Below are positions 10,841 to 21,600 of a stretch of DNA of 64,000 nucleotides, one piece after another. Position 1 is the first letter of the stretch; each line of letters starts with the position of its first letter. The stretch covers positions 186,152 through 250,151 of the forward strand of contig NZ_ATYS01000001.1 in NCBI RefSeq assembly GCF_000427805.1, written 5' to 3'. The notes under the pieces are model-generated. The model was not told the origin of the DNA, did no database searches, and saw only the letters and a list, made by a program, of their open reading frames with translations. This stretch comes from Budvicia aquatica DSM 5075 = ATCC 35567. Lineage in GTDB: Bacteria; Pseudomonadota; Gammaproteobacteria; Enterobacterales; Enterobacteriaceae. Made by a program: the position numbers and the translations under genes.

Positions 10841-11117
10841 CCATGATTATCCTTTGAGTATCGAGATTACTTTTCGCTGCGTAACGCATTAACCGTTAGC
10901 CGGTTCATTCTTATCCTATTCATAACATACGCTGTGGTTATGAGTTATGGCGCTATCCTTATGTCGGCACTTCCTTTCCAGTGGTTTCAATCATAGCAAT
11001 GTTGAATACTTGATCCTCTATCACAACTACATTCTGATTTGTCCATTTCCGTTGCTTAATTTTTACTCTACATTGCCATAAGAGGAAATTTAACTTTCTG
11101 ATATTAAGGCATAAAGT

Positions 11118-11882
11118 ATGGATATTTCATTCCTGAGTCTCAATTTGTATATCATCATGTTTTTCGTGGCTATTGTTTCAGGCTTTATCAATGTCGTGTC
11201 CGGTGGCGGTGGATTTCTTTCGATAGGGGCATTATTACTGACCGGATTACCGCCGTCTTATGCGTTAGCAACCAATAAGATACAGGCTTTGGGAAGTTCA
11301 TTAACCTCGGTGATCTATTTTCTAAGAAAGGGTCATATTGATGTCGCTGAGCATAAATTCGTTTTTCTTGCGGCCTTTGTTGGTGCCGCGCTTGGTACCA
11401 CATTAATTCAGTTTATTGATCCGGTATTGTTGAAAAAGTTATTACCGGTGTTGATTATCATCGTTGCATGTTATTTCATCCTTTCTCCCAATGTAACTGA
11501 ACCTAAGACTGAGCGTCGAATTTCGGTATTCTGGTTTTCTGTTATTGGCGGAGGTTGCGTAGGTTTTTACGATGGATTTCTCGGACCGGGAGCAGGATCG
11601 TTTTATACCTTGAGCTATATATTGCTTTGGGGTTTTAGCATTGATAAAGCACAGATCCATTCAAACTTTATCAATCTGGCCTCCAATATTGCCTCAATAC
11701 TATTTTTTATGTTTGGCGGGAAAATGATTTGGTCACTGGGGCTTGTGATGTTTGTCGGACAAGCTATTGGTGCACGTTTGGGGGCAAATTTGGTGATTAC
11801 AAAAGGAAAAAAGATCATCAGACCAATGATTATCTTCATCTCTATCATCATCAGCGGTAAGCTTATTTTTGATCTTTATTAA
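11118..11882 (+). CDS. TSUP (TauE/SafE) family permease
   Basis: A 254-residue membrane protein with about eight helices in two related halves. The first half carries GFINVVSGGGGFLSIGALLLTG and YALATNKIQALGSSLTS; the second repeats this with FYDGFLGPGAGSFYTLS and NFINLASNIASILFF. This double GG/N motif pattern is typical of TauE/SafE (YfcA-type) exporters of sulfur-containing anions and related organic acids. The substrate is not predictable. It stands alone after a 277-base gap; the next small frame overlaps its stop codon. Confidence 0.85.
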   Translation: MDISFLSLNLYIIMFFVAIVSGFINVVSGGGGFLSIGALLLTGLPPSYALATNKIQALGSSLTSVIYFLRKGHIDVAEHKFVFLAAFVGAALGTTLIQFIDPVLLKKLLPVLIIIVACYFILSPNVTEPKTERRISVFWFSVIGGGCVGFYDGFLGPGAGSFYTLSYILLWGFSIDKAQIHSNFINLASNIASILFFMFGGKMIWSLGLVMFVGQAIGARLGANLVITKGKKIIRPMIIFISIIISGKLIFDLY

Positions 11883-12082
11883 TGGTAATGCTTTGGGTGT
11901 CTAAATTATCAAAGATTAACTCAATCGCGGGGGGAGTATTGATAAGCAGCTCGTTTAGCATTAATACAAACGTCATTCATCTTTATGGCGCATTTCCGAA
12001 ACTATTTTGTACTCTTGTCATTATATTTTTTGGCTTGTCGCTCTATTTTAACCATTATCTCTCCTTATACCTGTCTGATTAA
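11882..12082 (+). CDS. Doubtful 66-residue membrane-like frame overlapping the TSUP stop
   Basis: The ATG shares its A with the TAA of the permease (TAATG), the classical re-initiation arrangement. The product is hydrophobic near the C-terminus (LFCTLVIIFFGLSLYF). No family was recognised and codon use does not decide the matter. It could equally be noncoding or the remnant of a longer gene. Confidence 0.3.
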   Translation: MVMLWVSKLSKINSIAGGVLISSSFSINTNVIHLYGAFPKLFCTLVIIFFGLSLYFNHYLSLYLSD

Positions 12083-12723
12083 AAAACAAATCAAACCACG
12101 TTTTTATTATTAAGTTAAGTCATCTGTTAAATTATTATTAAATTTAGCCATATAATTGGTGTCTAGTGAGTGATATTTATCGCCAGCCTGATGTTATCTT
12201 ACTGTTATTAAAGTATATATTTTGCCAGCCAGCTTACTAGCATACCTATTTAGTTGATAAGTAGTGGGTTTAAAACAATGACAATAATACCCTCAATGGT
12301 GACTATTAGGGAGCTCATTAACTGTTTAATTGTTGTGTTTATCTTTATGAAAATCATTAGTGCTAAAAACAACTTATCCATATGATATTTATGATTATAA
12401 TTTATGCTATATATGTTAACTTGGAGAGATTCACTTTTAAATGAGTTTTTATCTATAATTTATTGTATATAATCACCCGCTAATTATTAATGGCTTAAAT
12501 ATGACTAAGTGTTGATTGTTAATTACCATCGTCACTTCGTTAATAACACTAAGGGTAACTATTAGATATCAATAGTTTTTAGAGGGTAAAGCTAGCTTGT
12601 ATACCTAAGCTTTATCTATTCATTCTCATGGCGTTTATCAATAAAGACGGACGATATATCAGTAAGCATAGCAAAAAGCGAAAGCTCTCTGATTCATGAT
12701 GCAGGTAGCAACGAGATGAAAAA
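12083..12723. other. AT-rich leader region upstream of the first twin autotransporter (641 bases)
   Basis: No gene was found. The segment at about 12369-12465 (ACAACTTAT, GATATTTATGAT, ATCTATAATTTA in order) recurs upstream of the second autotransporter at about 18433-18528, so it is a shared, probably regulatory, part of the duplicated unit. The rest shows only low-complexity AT sequence. Confidence 0.55.
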
Positions 12724-15700
12724 ATGAAACCATTAACAAACACACGCTTTACTCCACTTCGCCAAGATACAGCATTAATCGCAGTTTTTGCACTTTCAGT
12801 TATCGCCATGCCGCAGTCTGTAATGGCTGCTTGTACCAGTTCAGGTACCGGAACTTATCTCTGTGAAAATGCGAATAGCACTGGAATTACGATTACGGGC
12901 ACCGATATCGATATTAATACTGCACCGGGTTTTAGTGTATCAGAGCCAGGGAACAGCGATGCGGCGCTGAATATCATGGGTTCAGGTACGGTTAAATACA
13001 CCGATGTTAATGGTTCTACGCTTGATACCCAAGGTGGATATTCGCTGCAAATTAACAATACCACTACCGCAGGTGAGTCGTCGTTAACCCATGTTCAAAC
13101 CAACGCAAATATACCTAATGGCCTATTTATTGAAAATAGTAGTCAAAATGACTCAACGGTTGCTATCGATCTTTCCGGCAGCCTATCCGAAGGCGGTTAT
13201 GATAACTTCGCCATAGACGTTCGTTCTTCTGGTGAAAAAAACGCTAGCGTTAATATTAATACTCAGGGAATTTCCGGCGATAACGGCATCAATACCGTTG
13301 TTCATTCAGCAAATGGCACGGCAAGGCAAGACATTAACCTGCAGGGAGACCTCAATGTTAGTGGAGTTGGGGGGTATATTAATAATGCCAGCAGTAACGG
13401 CAGCGGTATTCTCAATTTTAGCGCCAAAAACCTTATCGCTTTATCTGATGTTATATATATCAGCAACTCGGGTCATGACGGAGCGGCGATCACCCATATT
13501 GATATTGATGGGGATATCACCTCAACTAACGGTCAGGCGGCGAGTTTTTATAACAATTCCTACAACGGTCTCTCTGATCTGACCATTCGAGCTAATAATG
13601 TATCAGGGCAGTATTTAGGCCTGAATATTACCAACTATAGCCAGTATGGTTCCTCGCAAACCGACATCGCTTTAACCGGCGATATTTCAGCCACCTCCGG
13701 GCACGCGCTGAGGCTAAGTACTTATGCATCAGAGGGAGATGTCGGTTCGACTATTAAGCTTAATAATGTGTCGAGCTTCTATGATGCGCTCTATATAAGC
13801 GCCAATGCCACACAAGGCGATGTAACGTCTAATCTGGACGTTTCAGGAACGATTACGTCTGAGTTTGGCTATGGCATTTATATGATGAGTAGCGTATCGG
13901 ATGGGGCATCGTATAGCGATATTAAGGCCAATAATATTACTTCCGGCTATCAGGGGCTGTATTTGAGCAACTTCGCGACCGGTGACGTTATCTCTACCAT
14001 TTCCGTCACCGGAGATATCGTTTCGGGTTCGGCCGGCGGTGTAACGATCCAATCATCGTCCGATCAAGGCAATGTGGCGAATGTCATTAATCTCAATAAC
14101 CTGACTTCAAATGCAGATGGCTTACATATAATCGGCTCCACGAATATCGGTACATCAACAACGGATCTCACCGTCTCTGGTCAGATCAAATCCACCAGTA
14201 GCGGCATTGTGCTTAATTCTTATGTGGATGATGGCAATGCTGTGGCTAATTTCGATATTAATAGCGTCACCAGTGTTTATGATGCTATTTACATCTCCAA
14301 TCTCGTTCCTGGTACTGACAACGGTAAATCCGTGGTTAATGTGACCACTCGGGGCGAAATCGTATCGCAAGACGGATATGGTATTTATACCGAATCTAAT
14401 AGCTCAGATACCTATATTACCGTTGCCGGCCTTGTACGTGGCGGCAATGACACCGCCGTCGGGATTTATACTCTTGATGGTGCTCAAAGATCAGCGACGT
14501 TGGAGTTGCAGTCTGGCTATGTGCTTGAAGGCATCACTCAAGCGCTAGTGATGAATAGCAACTACTTTGATTTGCCTAGCGGCTCACTGGATTTGCCCAA
14601 TGGTCACTTAGTCCTTGGCGGGGCAGAGAATGCCACGTTTGATCTTAGTCGGATTGATAACCGTGAAGAAGCTATTTTCAATGGTGACCCGAATCGTATT
14701 ACCGGATTCGGCACATTAGCTAAAACCGGCAATGGCGTCTGGACTCTGGTCGGAACTAACACCGCTAATGATGCGGTGAATTTATTTTCATCAGCAAATG
14801 TAGAAAAGGGCGTGCTGGCACTGGATAGTGCTACTTTGGGCCTGGCGGCTGACACCGCATTAACGGTGGCTAACGGTGGCGCGTTATCATCGATTGGTAC
14901 ATCGACACTCAGTGGCAATCTGACCAGCAGCGGTGAAATTCGGCTGGCTAATCAATATGTCGGTGGCAATGGTAATTTTGCCGGCGATAGGCTGACCGTG
15001 ACCGGCAACTACACTGGCAACAGCGGCGCATATCTGATGATTGATACCATGCTCGGTGACGATAACTCAGCCACTGACCGTTTGGTGATTAACGGTGACT
15101 CTTTAGGTACGACCTCAGTCAAAGTGAATAATGCCGGTGGTGACGGTGATCTCACCACTAACGGAATCAACATTATCAATGTTAGCGGACTGTCTTCAGA
15201 CAGCACATTTCTGCTTGATGGTGATTATGTCACTAAAGATGGTAAGCAAGCGGTGATTGGCGGAGCCTATGCTTATACCTTACAAGCCAATGGCGATGCG
15301 GCAAGCCCGGATAGAGATTGGTATTTGTCTTCAGAACTCCGGCCTTTAGAGCCGAGCCCGGAAGCCGGTGGCGAATCCCGTTATCAGCCGGGCGTACCTT
15401 TATATGAGCAATATCCACAGGTGTTAGCCGCACTGAATACGCTGCCGACATTACAGCAGCGTATCGGCAACCGCTACTGGTCGCAGGGTACATTGGCAGA
15501 AAGCGCGGCCAACAATGAGCAATGGGCATGGGGGCGTATTGAAGGTAGCCATCAATCATCGGATCCGGCCAGATCAACCAGTGGCTCACAGCGTGATATT
15601 GATCTGTGGAAGTTACAAACCGGAATAGACATTCCTATTTATCAATATGCTAACGGTTCTTTGTTAACCGGCGGCGTCAACTTTATCTATGGCAAGGCAA

Positions 15701-16362
15701 ACGCTGATATCACCTCCTATTATGGTGACGGCTCGATCGACACTTCGGGTTACGGTGTTGGCGCTACGTTGACCTGGTATGGCATTGATGGGGTGTATAT
15801 TGACGGGCAGTTACAGACCATGTGGTTTGATAGCGACCTGAAATCTGACACTCTCAGCCGTACCATGGTCTCTGGCAATAACGGCCGGGGATATGCCTCT
15901 TCGATTGAAGGCGGTAAACGCTATGCACTGAATGAAGAAGGGCTGTCACTCACGCCACAAATGCAGTTGCTCTATTCTCGGGTTGATTTTAATAGCTTCC
16001 GCGATCCCTATGGCAGCAAAGTTTCAGCCCAGGACGGTAATAATCTGCGTACCAGAATCGGAACATCACTGGATAAAGAAACCGCGTGGGTAGCCGAAAA
16101 CGGTACAACCAGCCGCACCCACGTTTACGGTAATGTAGACCTGTATAACGAGTTTACCAATGGCACTAAAATTAAAGATTCCGGCGTTGAATTTTCTACC
16201 CGGGATGAACGACAGTGGGTGGGTATTGGTGCAGGCGGGACTTACGAATGGCAAAATGGGCGCTATGCGGTATATGGCAATCTGAACCTGACCAGCGCGA
16301 CCAATAATATCAGTGATAATTATGCCGTTGGCGGTGCCGTTGGTATAAGAGTAGGTTGGTAA
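12724..16362 (+). CDS. Autotransporter adhesin-like protein, twin copy 1 (1,212 residues)
   Basis: Type Va secreted surface protein. A signal peptide (about 1-35, ending SVMA) is followed by a Cys pair (ACTSSG, YLCENAN). A passenger of about 830 residues comes next, made of degenerate Asn/Ser/Thr/Gly-rich strands that suggest a right-handed beta-helix. It repeats phrases such as VSGxIxS, NNVSS and YISN at spacings of roughly 35-45 residues. A linker rich in Pro and Glu (PLEPSPEAGGES) leads to a 12-strand autotransporter barrel of about 280 residues ending GIRVGW. No protease motif was seen. It is paralogous to the gene at 18657: nearly identical barrels, divergent passengers. It is followed by a strong terminator. 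Confidence 0.93.
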   Translation: MKPLTNTRFTPLRQDTALIAVFALSVIAMPQSVMAACTSSGTGTYLCENANSTGITITGTDIDINTAPGFSVSEPGNSDAALNIMGSGTVKYTDVNGSTLDTQGGYSLQINNTTTAGESSLTHVQTNANIPNGLFIENSSQNDSTVAIDLSGSLSEGGYDNFAIDVRSSGEKNASVNINTQGISGDNGINTVVHSANGTARQDINLQGDLNVSGVGGYINNASSNGSGILNFSAKNLIALSDVIYISNSGHDGAAITHIDIDGDITSTNGQAASFYNNSYNGLSDLTIRANNVSGQYLGLNITNYSQYGSSQTDIALTGDISATSGHALRLSTYASEGDVGSTIKLNNVSSFYDALYISANATQGDVTSNLDVSGTITSEFGYGIYMMSSVSDGASYSDIKANNITSGYQGLYLSNFATGDVISTISVTGDIVSGSAGGVTIQSSSDQGNVANVINLNNLTSNADGLHIIGSTNIGTSTTDLTVSGQIKSTSSGIVLNSYVDDGNAVANFDINSVTSVYDAIYISNLVPGTDNGKSVVNVTTRGEIVSQDGYGIYTESNSSDTYITVAGLVRGGNDTAVGIYTLDGAQRSATLELQSGYVLEGITQALVMNSNYFDLPSGSLDLPNGHLVLGGAENATFDLSRIDNREEAIFNGDPNRITGFGTLAKTGNGVWTLVGTNTANDAVNLFSSANVEKGVLALDSATLGLAADTALTVANGGALSSIGTSTLSGNLTSSGEIRLANQYVGGNGNFAGDRLTVTGNYTGNSGAYLMIDTMLGDDNSATDRLVINGDSLGTTSVKVNNAGGDGDLTTNGINIINVSGLSSDSTFLLDGDYVTKDGKQAVIGGAYAYTLQANGDAASPDRDWYLSSELRPLEPSPEAGGESRYQPGVPLYEQYPQVLAALNTLPTLQQRIGNRYWSQGTLAESAANNEQWAWGRIEGSHQSSDPARSTSGSQRDIDLWKLQTGIDIPIYQYANGSLLTGGVNFIYGKANADITSYYGDGSIDTSGYGVGATLTWYGIDGVYIDGQLQTMWFDSDLKSDTLSRTMVSGNNGRGYASSIEGGKRYALNEEGLSLTPQMQLLYSRVDFNSFRDPYGSKVSAQDGNNLRTRIGTSLDKETAWVAENGTTSRTHVYGNVDLYNEFTNGTKIKDSGVEFSTRDERQWVGIGAGGTYEWQNGRYAVYGNLNLTSATNNISDNYAVGGAVGIRVGW

Positions 16363-16395
16363 TTATTCGTCATTCAGTTGAAAAATAGTTTAGCT

Positions 16396-16433
16396 AAAAC
16401 ACGCATCCCGACGAAAGTCGGGATGCGTGTTTT
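16396..16433. terminator. Strong bidirectional rho-independent terminator
   Basis: A perfect 17-base inverted repeat, AAAACACGCATCCCGAC and its complement, closes on a GAAA tetraloop and carries A/T ends on both sides. It serves the autotransporter on the plus strand and nemA on the minus strand. Confidence 0.93.
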
Positions 16434-16455
16434 ATTGGCTTACCATAAAGAAAAG

Positions 16456-17553
16456 CTATAACGCCGGATAATCGATATAACCTTCAGCTCCGCCGCCGTA
16501 AAATGATTCAGGACGAGGATCGTTTAGTGCGGCATTATGCTGCAGGCGCTTAACTAAATCCGGGTTGGCAATATAGGCCCGACCAAAAGCAACCGCATCG
16601 ATATAACCTTGATCGACCAGCTTTTCAGCTTTCTCCATGGTATAGGCTCCGGAACCGACGATAACGCCACTGAACCGATCGCGAACTTTTTGTCTGAATT
16701 GATCGCTGTAAGGTTGGCCGCCGGCCCAGTCTGGCTCAGAGAAATGCAGATATGCCATGCCGCGCTTGCCTAATTCTTCAATCAGATAAAGCGCCTCAGC
16801 CTCTTCATGTTCGCCATTATTTAACCCTTGGAATGTACCTAATGGTGAAATACGGATGCCAATACGATCGGCACTCCACTCTTTGCTGACAGCATCGATC
16901 ACTTCCAGCACTAAACGGGCGCGATTCTCAAGGCAGCCACCGTACTGGTCGGTGCGATGGTTTGAATTTGATGAAAGAAACTGATGTAACAAATAGCCGT
17001 GGGCCGAGTGCAGTTCAACCAGATCAAAACCGGCATCACGGGCGTTAGCTACAGCCTGACGGAAGTCGTCTACAATTCCCGGAATTTCATCAGTTTCCAG
17101 CGCTCGCGGTAGTGAAGTATCAACGCGAATAGCATGGCCGTTCTCATCGCGCAGGGAAGTGCGGGTTTCCGCACTGATAGCTGAAGGGGCGACCGGTGCC
17201 TGCTGACCCGGTTGCAGACTGTTATGGGAAATACGTCCGGTATGCCATAGCTGTACGGCTATATGCCCCTGTTCGGCATGAACCCCGGCGGTAATTTTTT
17301 TCCAGGCGGCAACTTGCTCCGGGCTGTGTAAACCCGGAGCACCGGCATAGCCTTTAGCCTGCGCAGAAACTTGAGTCGCTTCACTGATAATCAACCCCGA
17401 GCTGGCACGTTGACGATAATATTCTGCCATTAATGGCGTCGGGATATCGCCGGGTTCAATGCTGCGCAAGCGCGTTAGCGGAGCCATAAAAATACGATTA
17501 GGCACGGTAATCGCACCCACTTTTAGTGGGGTAAATAGTTTACTTTTTAACAT
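16456..17553 (-). CDS. nemA: NemA, N-ethylmaleimide reductase (Old Yellow Enzyme)
   Basis: FMN-dependent, NADPH-using ene-reductase that reduces activated alkenes, nitro compounds and N-ethylmaleimide; cytosolic. The 365 residues form a complete TIM barrel. It opens [23 protein letters not shown]; the substrate pocket has WHTGRISH and the FMN/active-site stretch is [15 protein letters not shown] followed by [20 protein letters not shown] and [15 protein letters not shown] form the phosphate-binding end. It lies 54 bases downstream of nemR on the same strand. E. coli has gloA after nemA; here the operon ends at the terminator and gloA is absent. Confidence 0.95.
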   Translation of the reverse strand: MLKSKLFTPLKVGAITVPNRIFMAPLTRLRSIEPGDIPTPLMAEYYRQRASSGLIISEATQVSAQAKGYAGAPGLHSPEQVAAWKKITAGVHAEQGHIAVQLWHTGRISHNSLQPGQQAPVAPSAISAETRTSLRDENGHAIRVDTSLPRALETDEIPGIVDDFRQAVANARDAGFDLVELHSAHGYLLHQFLSSNSNHRTDQYGGCLENRARLVLEVIDAVSKEWSADRIGIRISPLGTFQGLNNGEHEEAEALYLIEELGKRGMAYLHFSEPDWAGGQPYSDQFRQKVRDRFSGVIVGSGAYTMEKAEKLVDQGYIDAVAFGRAYIANPDLVKRLQHNAALNDPRPESFYGGGAEGYIDYPAL

Positions 17554-17567
17554 CGTAAAACCTCAAA

Positions 17568-17582
17568 TAGACCGGTCGTCTA
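17568..17582. promoter_or_regulatory. NemR-type operator directly upstream of nemA
   Basis: TAGAC-CGGTC-GTCTA is a palindrome with 5-base arms and a 5-base spacer, placed 15 bases before the nemA start codon in the nemR-nemA gap. It shares its arms with the site ahead of nemR, so NemR may also control nemA separately. Confidence 0.65.
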
Positions 17583-17607
17583 GTAGTTTGGCAAATAAAA
17601 AAGCCTG

Positions 17608-18207
17608 TCAGGAGACAGGCTCCGCTAAAAGTTGTGTTACATGGGCAAGCGCACATTCTAATGGCTCTGCGCGGCGGGATATCTTCGCCTGCAGGCTGGC
17701 ACCCAGCCAAAGTGAATACATCATATGAGCCTGCATATCCGGGTCACCTGAAAAATGGAGGCTTTGCTCAGCTCGTCCTTTCTTCAATGCATTGGCAAGG
17801 TGCGAGATAACTTGAGCAGAACCGTTATCCAGAGCAGTGCGCATATCTTCTGAAAGGTCACAAACCTCCGCCGACAGTTTTACCGTCAGGCAGTTCACTA
17901 ACTTATCGTGCTGACAAAAATAGTTCAGACTTTGCTGATACCAGCCAATAATCCGCTCGCGGTAAGTGGTATCACCCTGGTTAAAATACTGCTGTATTTG
18001 TTGGTTATACAGCGTGTAATGACGCTCCAACATGGCGACACCGAAAGCTTCTTTTGAGCGAAAGTAGTGATAAAAAGAGCCTTTAGGCACTTTAGCCGTC
18101 GCCAGCAGTTCGCTTAATCCCATACCGGTAAAACCGCGGCTCAGGCAAAGTTGAGCTCCGGTGGTAAGGAGATGTTCACAAGTGTCGTGTTCAGGATGTC
18201 GTTTCAT
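17608..18207 (-). CDS. nemR: NemR, redox/electrophile-sensing TetR repressor
   Basis: A repressor of nemRA that is inactivated when reactive electrophiles or bleach modify its cysteines. The 199 residues match the E. coli length. The TetR HTH (about 10-55) reads GLSELLATAKVPKGSFYHYFRSKEAF. The regulatory cysteines known from E. coli are retained: FCQHDK, NCLTVK (the key Cys106 region, with its Lys) and EVCDLSED. It is transcribed ahead of nemA with a palindromic operator just upstream of its start. Confidence 0.95.
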   Translation of the reverse strand: MKRHPEHDTCEHLLTTGAQLCLSRGFTGMGLSELLATAKVPKGSFYHYFRSKEAFGVAMLERHYTLYNQQIQQYFNQGDTTYRERIIGWYQQSLNYFCQHDKLVNCLTVKLSAEVCDLSEDMRTALDNGSAQVISHLANALKKGRAEQSLHFSGDPDMQAHMMYSLWLGASLQAKISRRAEPLECALAHVTQLLAEPVS

Positions 18208-18221
18208 GGTGTGTAATGTAC

Positions 18222-18237
18222 TAGACCAATCAGTCTA
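18222..18237. promoter_or_regulatory. NemR-type operator upstream of nemR
   Basis: TAGAC-CAATCA-GTCTA lies 15 bases before the nemR start codon. The arms equal those of the site at 17568-17582 but the spacer is one base longer. It resembles the TAGACC-type NemR box known from E. coli. Confidence 0.72.
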
Positions 18238-18656
18238 ATTCAACCCCGAGCAATTATTTTCTCATGAAACAGTGGCAGAACTAAAGGGTTTGATATTGAA
18301 CCATGATATTGATGCTTAAAATTAAAACCTTTTTAAAATAAAATTCATTAACGTAGACACAAGAATAAAAATATCTAATCAATTAATTTATATGGAGTTA
18401 ACTAATAGTTATCTGACTAACTAAATTAAATAACAACTTATTTGGATGATATTTATGATAATAATAATTTATGTGAGAAATTGTTAAAATTAATGCCTTC
18501 CCATAATGAATTATTATCTATAATTTACCCTACCTGGCTAATTCAATAATTTCAATATTGTTAATAAGTTGCAGGTTAATAGTTAATGGATTCTATCAGA
18601 ATCTGTTTTTTATAAAGTATCAAGTTATCGGTTAACACGCATTATGGAAAGATAGA
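18238..18656. other. AT-rich leader region upstream of the second twin autotransporter
   Basis: No gene was seen. About 18433-18528 resembles 12369-12465 ahead of copy 1 (shared ACAACTTAT, GATATTTATGAT and ATCTATAATTTA blocks in the same order), although the distance to the start codon is shorter here. The remainder is unremarkable AT-rich DNA. Confidence 0.55.
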
Positions 18657-21600
18657 ATGAATAAAATAAAAAAATCAACACCGCCATTTTTTATCCCGTC
18701 TGGGCAAGATAAAGCACTGTTGGCCGTATTTGCACTCTCAGTTATGACTATGCCGCAGGTCGCTCAGGCTGCCTGTACCAATACCGGTGGAAGCGCCTAT
18801 TTGTGTGAGAATGCCAATAGTGCAGGAATTGTTATTACCGGTACTGATATTGATATTCAAACTAACCCCGGATTCAGCGTAACGGTACCCGGCGTAGTCA
18901 ATCCGGCCCTTGATATCAACGGAGGCGGGACGATTAGTTATATTGATACCAATGGTTCCCCGTTGAGCACCGGGGGAGATTATTCTCTGAATATTAATAA
19001 TAACTCAGCAACGTCAAATTCAACCATTGTTCAGACCAACGGAGCGATTGGTAATGGTATTGCTATTGAACAAGTTAGTCAGGCTGACTCAATGGTTCAG
19101 GTTGATGTGACCGGTGGACTATCCGGTGGAGAAAATTCTGCGGTTCTGATTAATTCAAGCGTTCAGGGAAACTCATCGGTAGCGCTAAATACGCAGGCTA
19201 TTTCCGGTGTGCAAGGCATCTACAGCGATAACGTTTCTTACGCCGGAGTGACAACCAGCAATTTTAATATTGCCGGGGATATTCATGTTAGCAAGCAGGG
19301 TGCCTACCTTAGTAATAGTGGTTATGGCGGCACCAGTCTTCTTAATCTCAATGCTAAAAATATCATTACCAATGCTGATTCTATACATATCAGTAATGCC
19401 AATGCCTCCGGTGGCGCGACGACCAATATTATTATTGATGGGAGTATCACCTCGGCCGATGGTCAGGCAGCAACCTTTAATAACGACGCCAACAACGGGC
19501 TTATCAGCTTCAAATTCCAAGCTGACAATGTCAGCAGCCAATACTTTGGTTTGACTGTCAATAACCATAATCAGAATGGTGCGGTGATCAATGATATTGC
19601 GCTGAGCGGAGACTTAACCGTTGCGCTTTCTGGCCAAGGTATTAGGGTAAATTCCAGCACCGCAGAGGGCGATGTCAGCTCTGAGATCAAACTAAAAAAT
19701 GTGTATACATCATCTGAGTCTATTAATATTTACAACCATACCACCAAGGGCAATATAGTCTCTAATCTGAATGTATCTGGCGATATTATCTCCAGCAGTG
19801 GTGATGGCCTTTATATGATGAACAATTCATCTGAAGGTAATTCTGAAATCAATGCCAACGTTAACAATATCACTGCCGATATTCAGGCTATCAATATTAG
19901 CAATATGACTACGGCAGGAACGGCATTGACCGCAATGAGTGTCACGGGAGATATTCATGCGTGGTGGGGGGGAATTATTCAAACCACGGGCGATCGGGGG
20001 GATGCTACTACCACGATTGCTATGAATAATATGAACGCCGATGCTAACGCATTAACGCTCTACACCACCACAGATACGGGCACTGCAACGACAAATCTCA
20101 GCGTAAGCGGTCAAATGACATCAACCGGGAACTCAGGTATTGACCTTAATTCTTCGGTAGTTGACGGTAAAACCGTAACGGTTGTTGATGTGAATAATAT
20201 CTCAAGCCTGGATAACGCTATTCATATCAGCAGTAATGTTCAGGGTATTGATTCAGGTGATTCAACAATTGATGCAATCACCCGAGGCTCAATCATTTCT
20301 CAGCAGGGGCAGGGAATCAATATTGAAACCAATACGGCCGAAACCTATCTCACTGTTTCCGGTCTGGTTCACGGCGGTGACGGTACCGCTATTGGTATTA
20401 ATCGTCTTGATGGCCTGCAAAAATCCGCTACGCTGGAGCTCCAGTCCGGTTATGTTTTAGAAGGCATGACTCAAGCGCTGGTTATCAGCAAAGATTACGT
20501 TGACCTCGATTTTGCCTCACTTAATTTAGCCGACAGCCATTTAGTGCTTGGCGGCGCGGGCAACGCAGCATTTGATCTTAACCGCATTGATAATCGCCAA
20601 GAGGCTATTCTGGATGGCGATCCGAACCGTATTACCGGTTTTGGCACTCTGGCTAAAACCGGCAATAGCGTCTGGACTTTAACAGGCACTAACACCGCCA
20701 ACGGTACGGTCAATTTATTTTCATCGGCCAGCGTTGAAGCCGGCGTTCTGGCCTTGGATAACTCAACGCTGGGAATCGCGACAGGCACGGCACTGACCGT
20801 CGCTAACGGTGCTGCGTTATCGTCTATTGGATCATCAATCCTAAGCGGTAATTTGACCAATTCAGGAGCAGTTCAACTGGCCAATCAGTATACCGGTGGT
20901 AATGGTAGCTTTGCCGGCGATACGTTGACTGTAACCGGTAACTATACCGGCAACAGCGGTGCATATCTGCTGATTGATACCGTGCTGGGCAATGATGATT
21001 CCGCCACTGACCGCTTAGTTATTAACGGTGACGCCTTAGGGGCTACCTCAATCAAAGTGAATAATGCCGGTGGCAATGGAGATCAAACCATTAAAGGGAT
21101 CAACATTATCAATGTTGGTGGCCTGTCTTCGGACAGCACGTTTCTGCTTGATGGCGATTATGTCACGAAAGACGGTAAGCAAGCGGTGATTGGCGGGGCT
21201 TATGCTTATACCTTACAGGCCGATGGCGGAGCCGCTACGCCGGGGCGTGACTGGTATCTCACCTCTGAAATGTTACCAGAAGAACCGGGAACAGACGAGA
21301 GCCGCTATCAACCGGGGGTGCCGCTGTACGAGCAATATCCGCAGGTATTAGCCGCACTGAATACGCTGCCGACACTGCAACAGCGTATTGGCAACCGTTA
21401 CTGGTCACAGGGTTCACCGACCGACAGCGCGGCTAATAATGACCAGTGGGCATGGGGGCGTATTGAAGGCAGCCATCAGTCATCGGATCCGGCCAGATCG
21501 ACCAGCGGCTCACAGCGTGATATTGACCTGTGGAAATTACAGACCGGGGTAGATATTCCTTTGCATCAGTATACTGACGGTTCTTTGTTAACCGGCGGCG

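Noticed and set aside
13232-15589. Several frames of 60-120 codons inside the twin autotransporters on both strands
   Set aside because: They are shadows of the repetitive Asn/Gly/Thr-coding passenger and recur in both copies for that reason.
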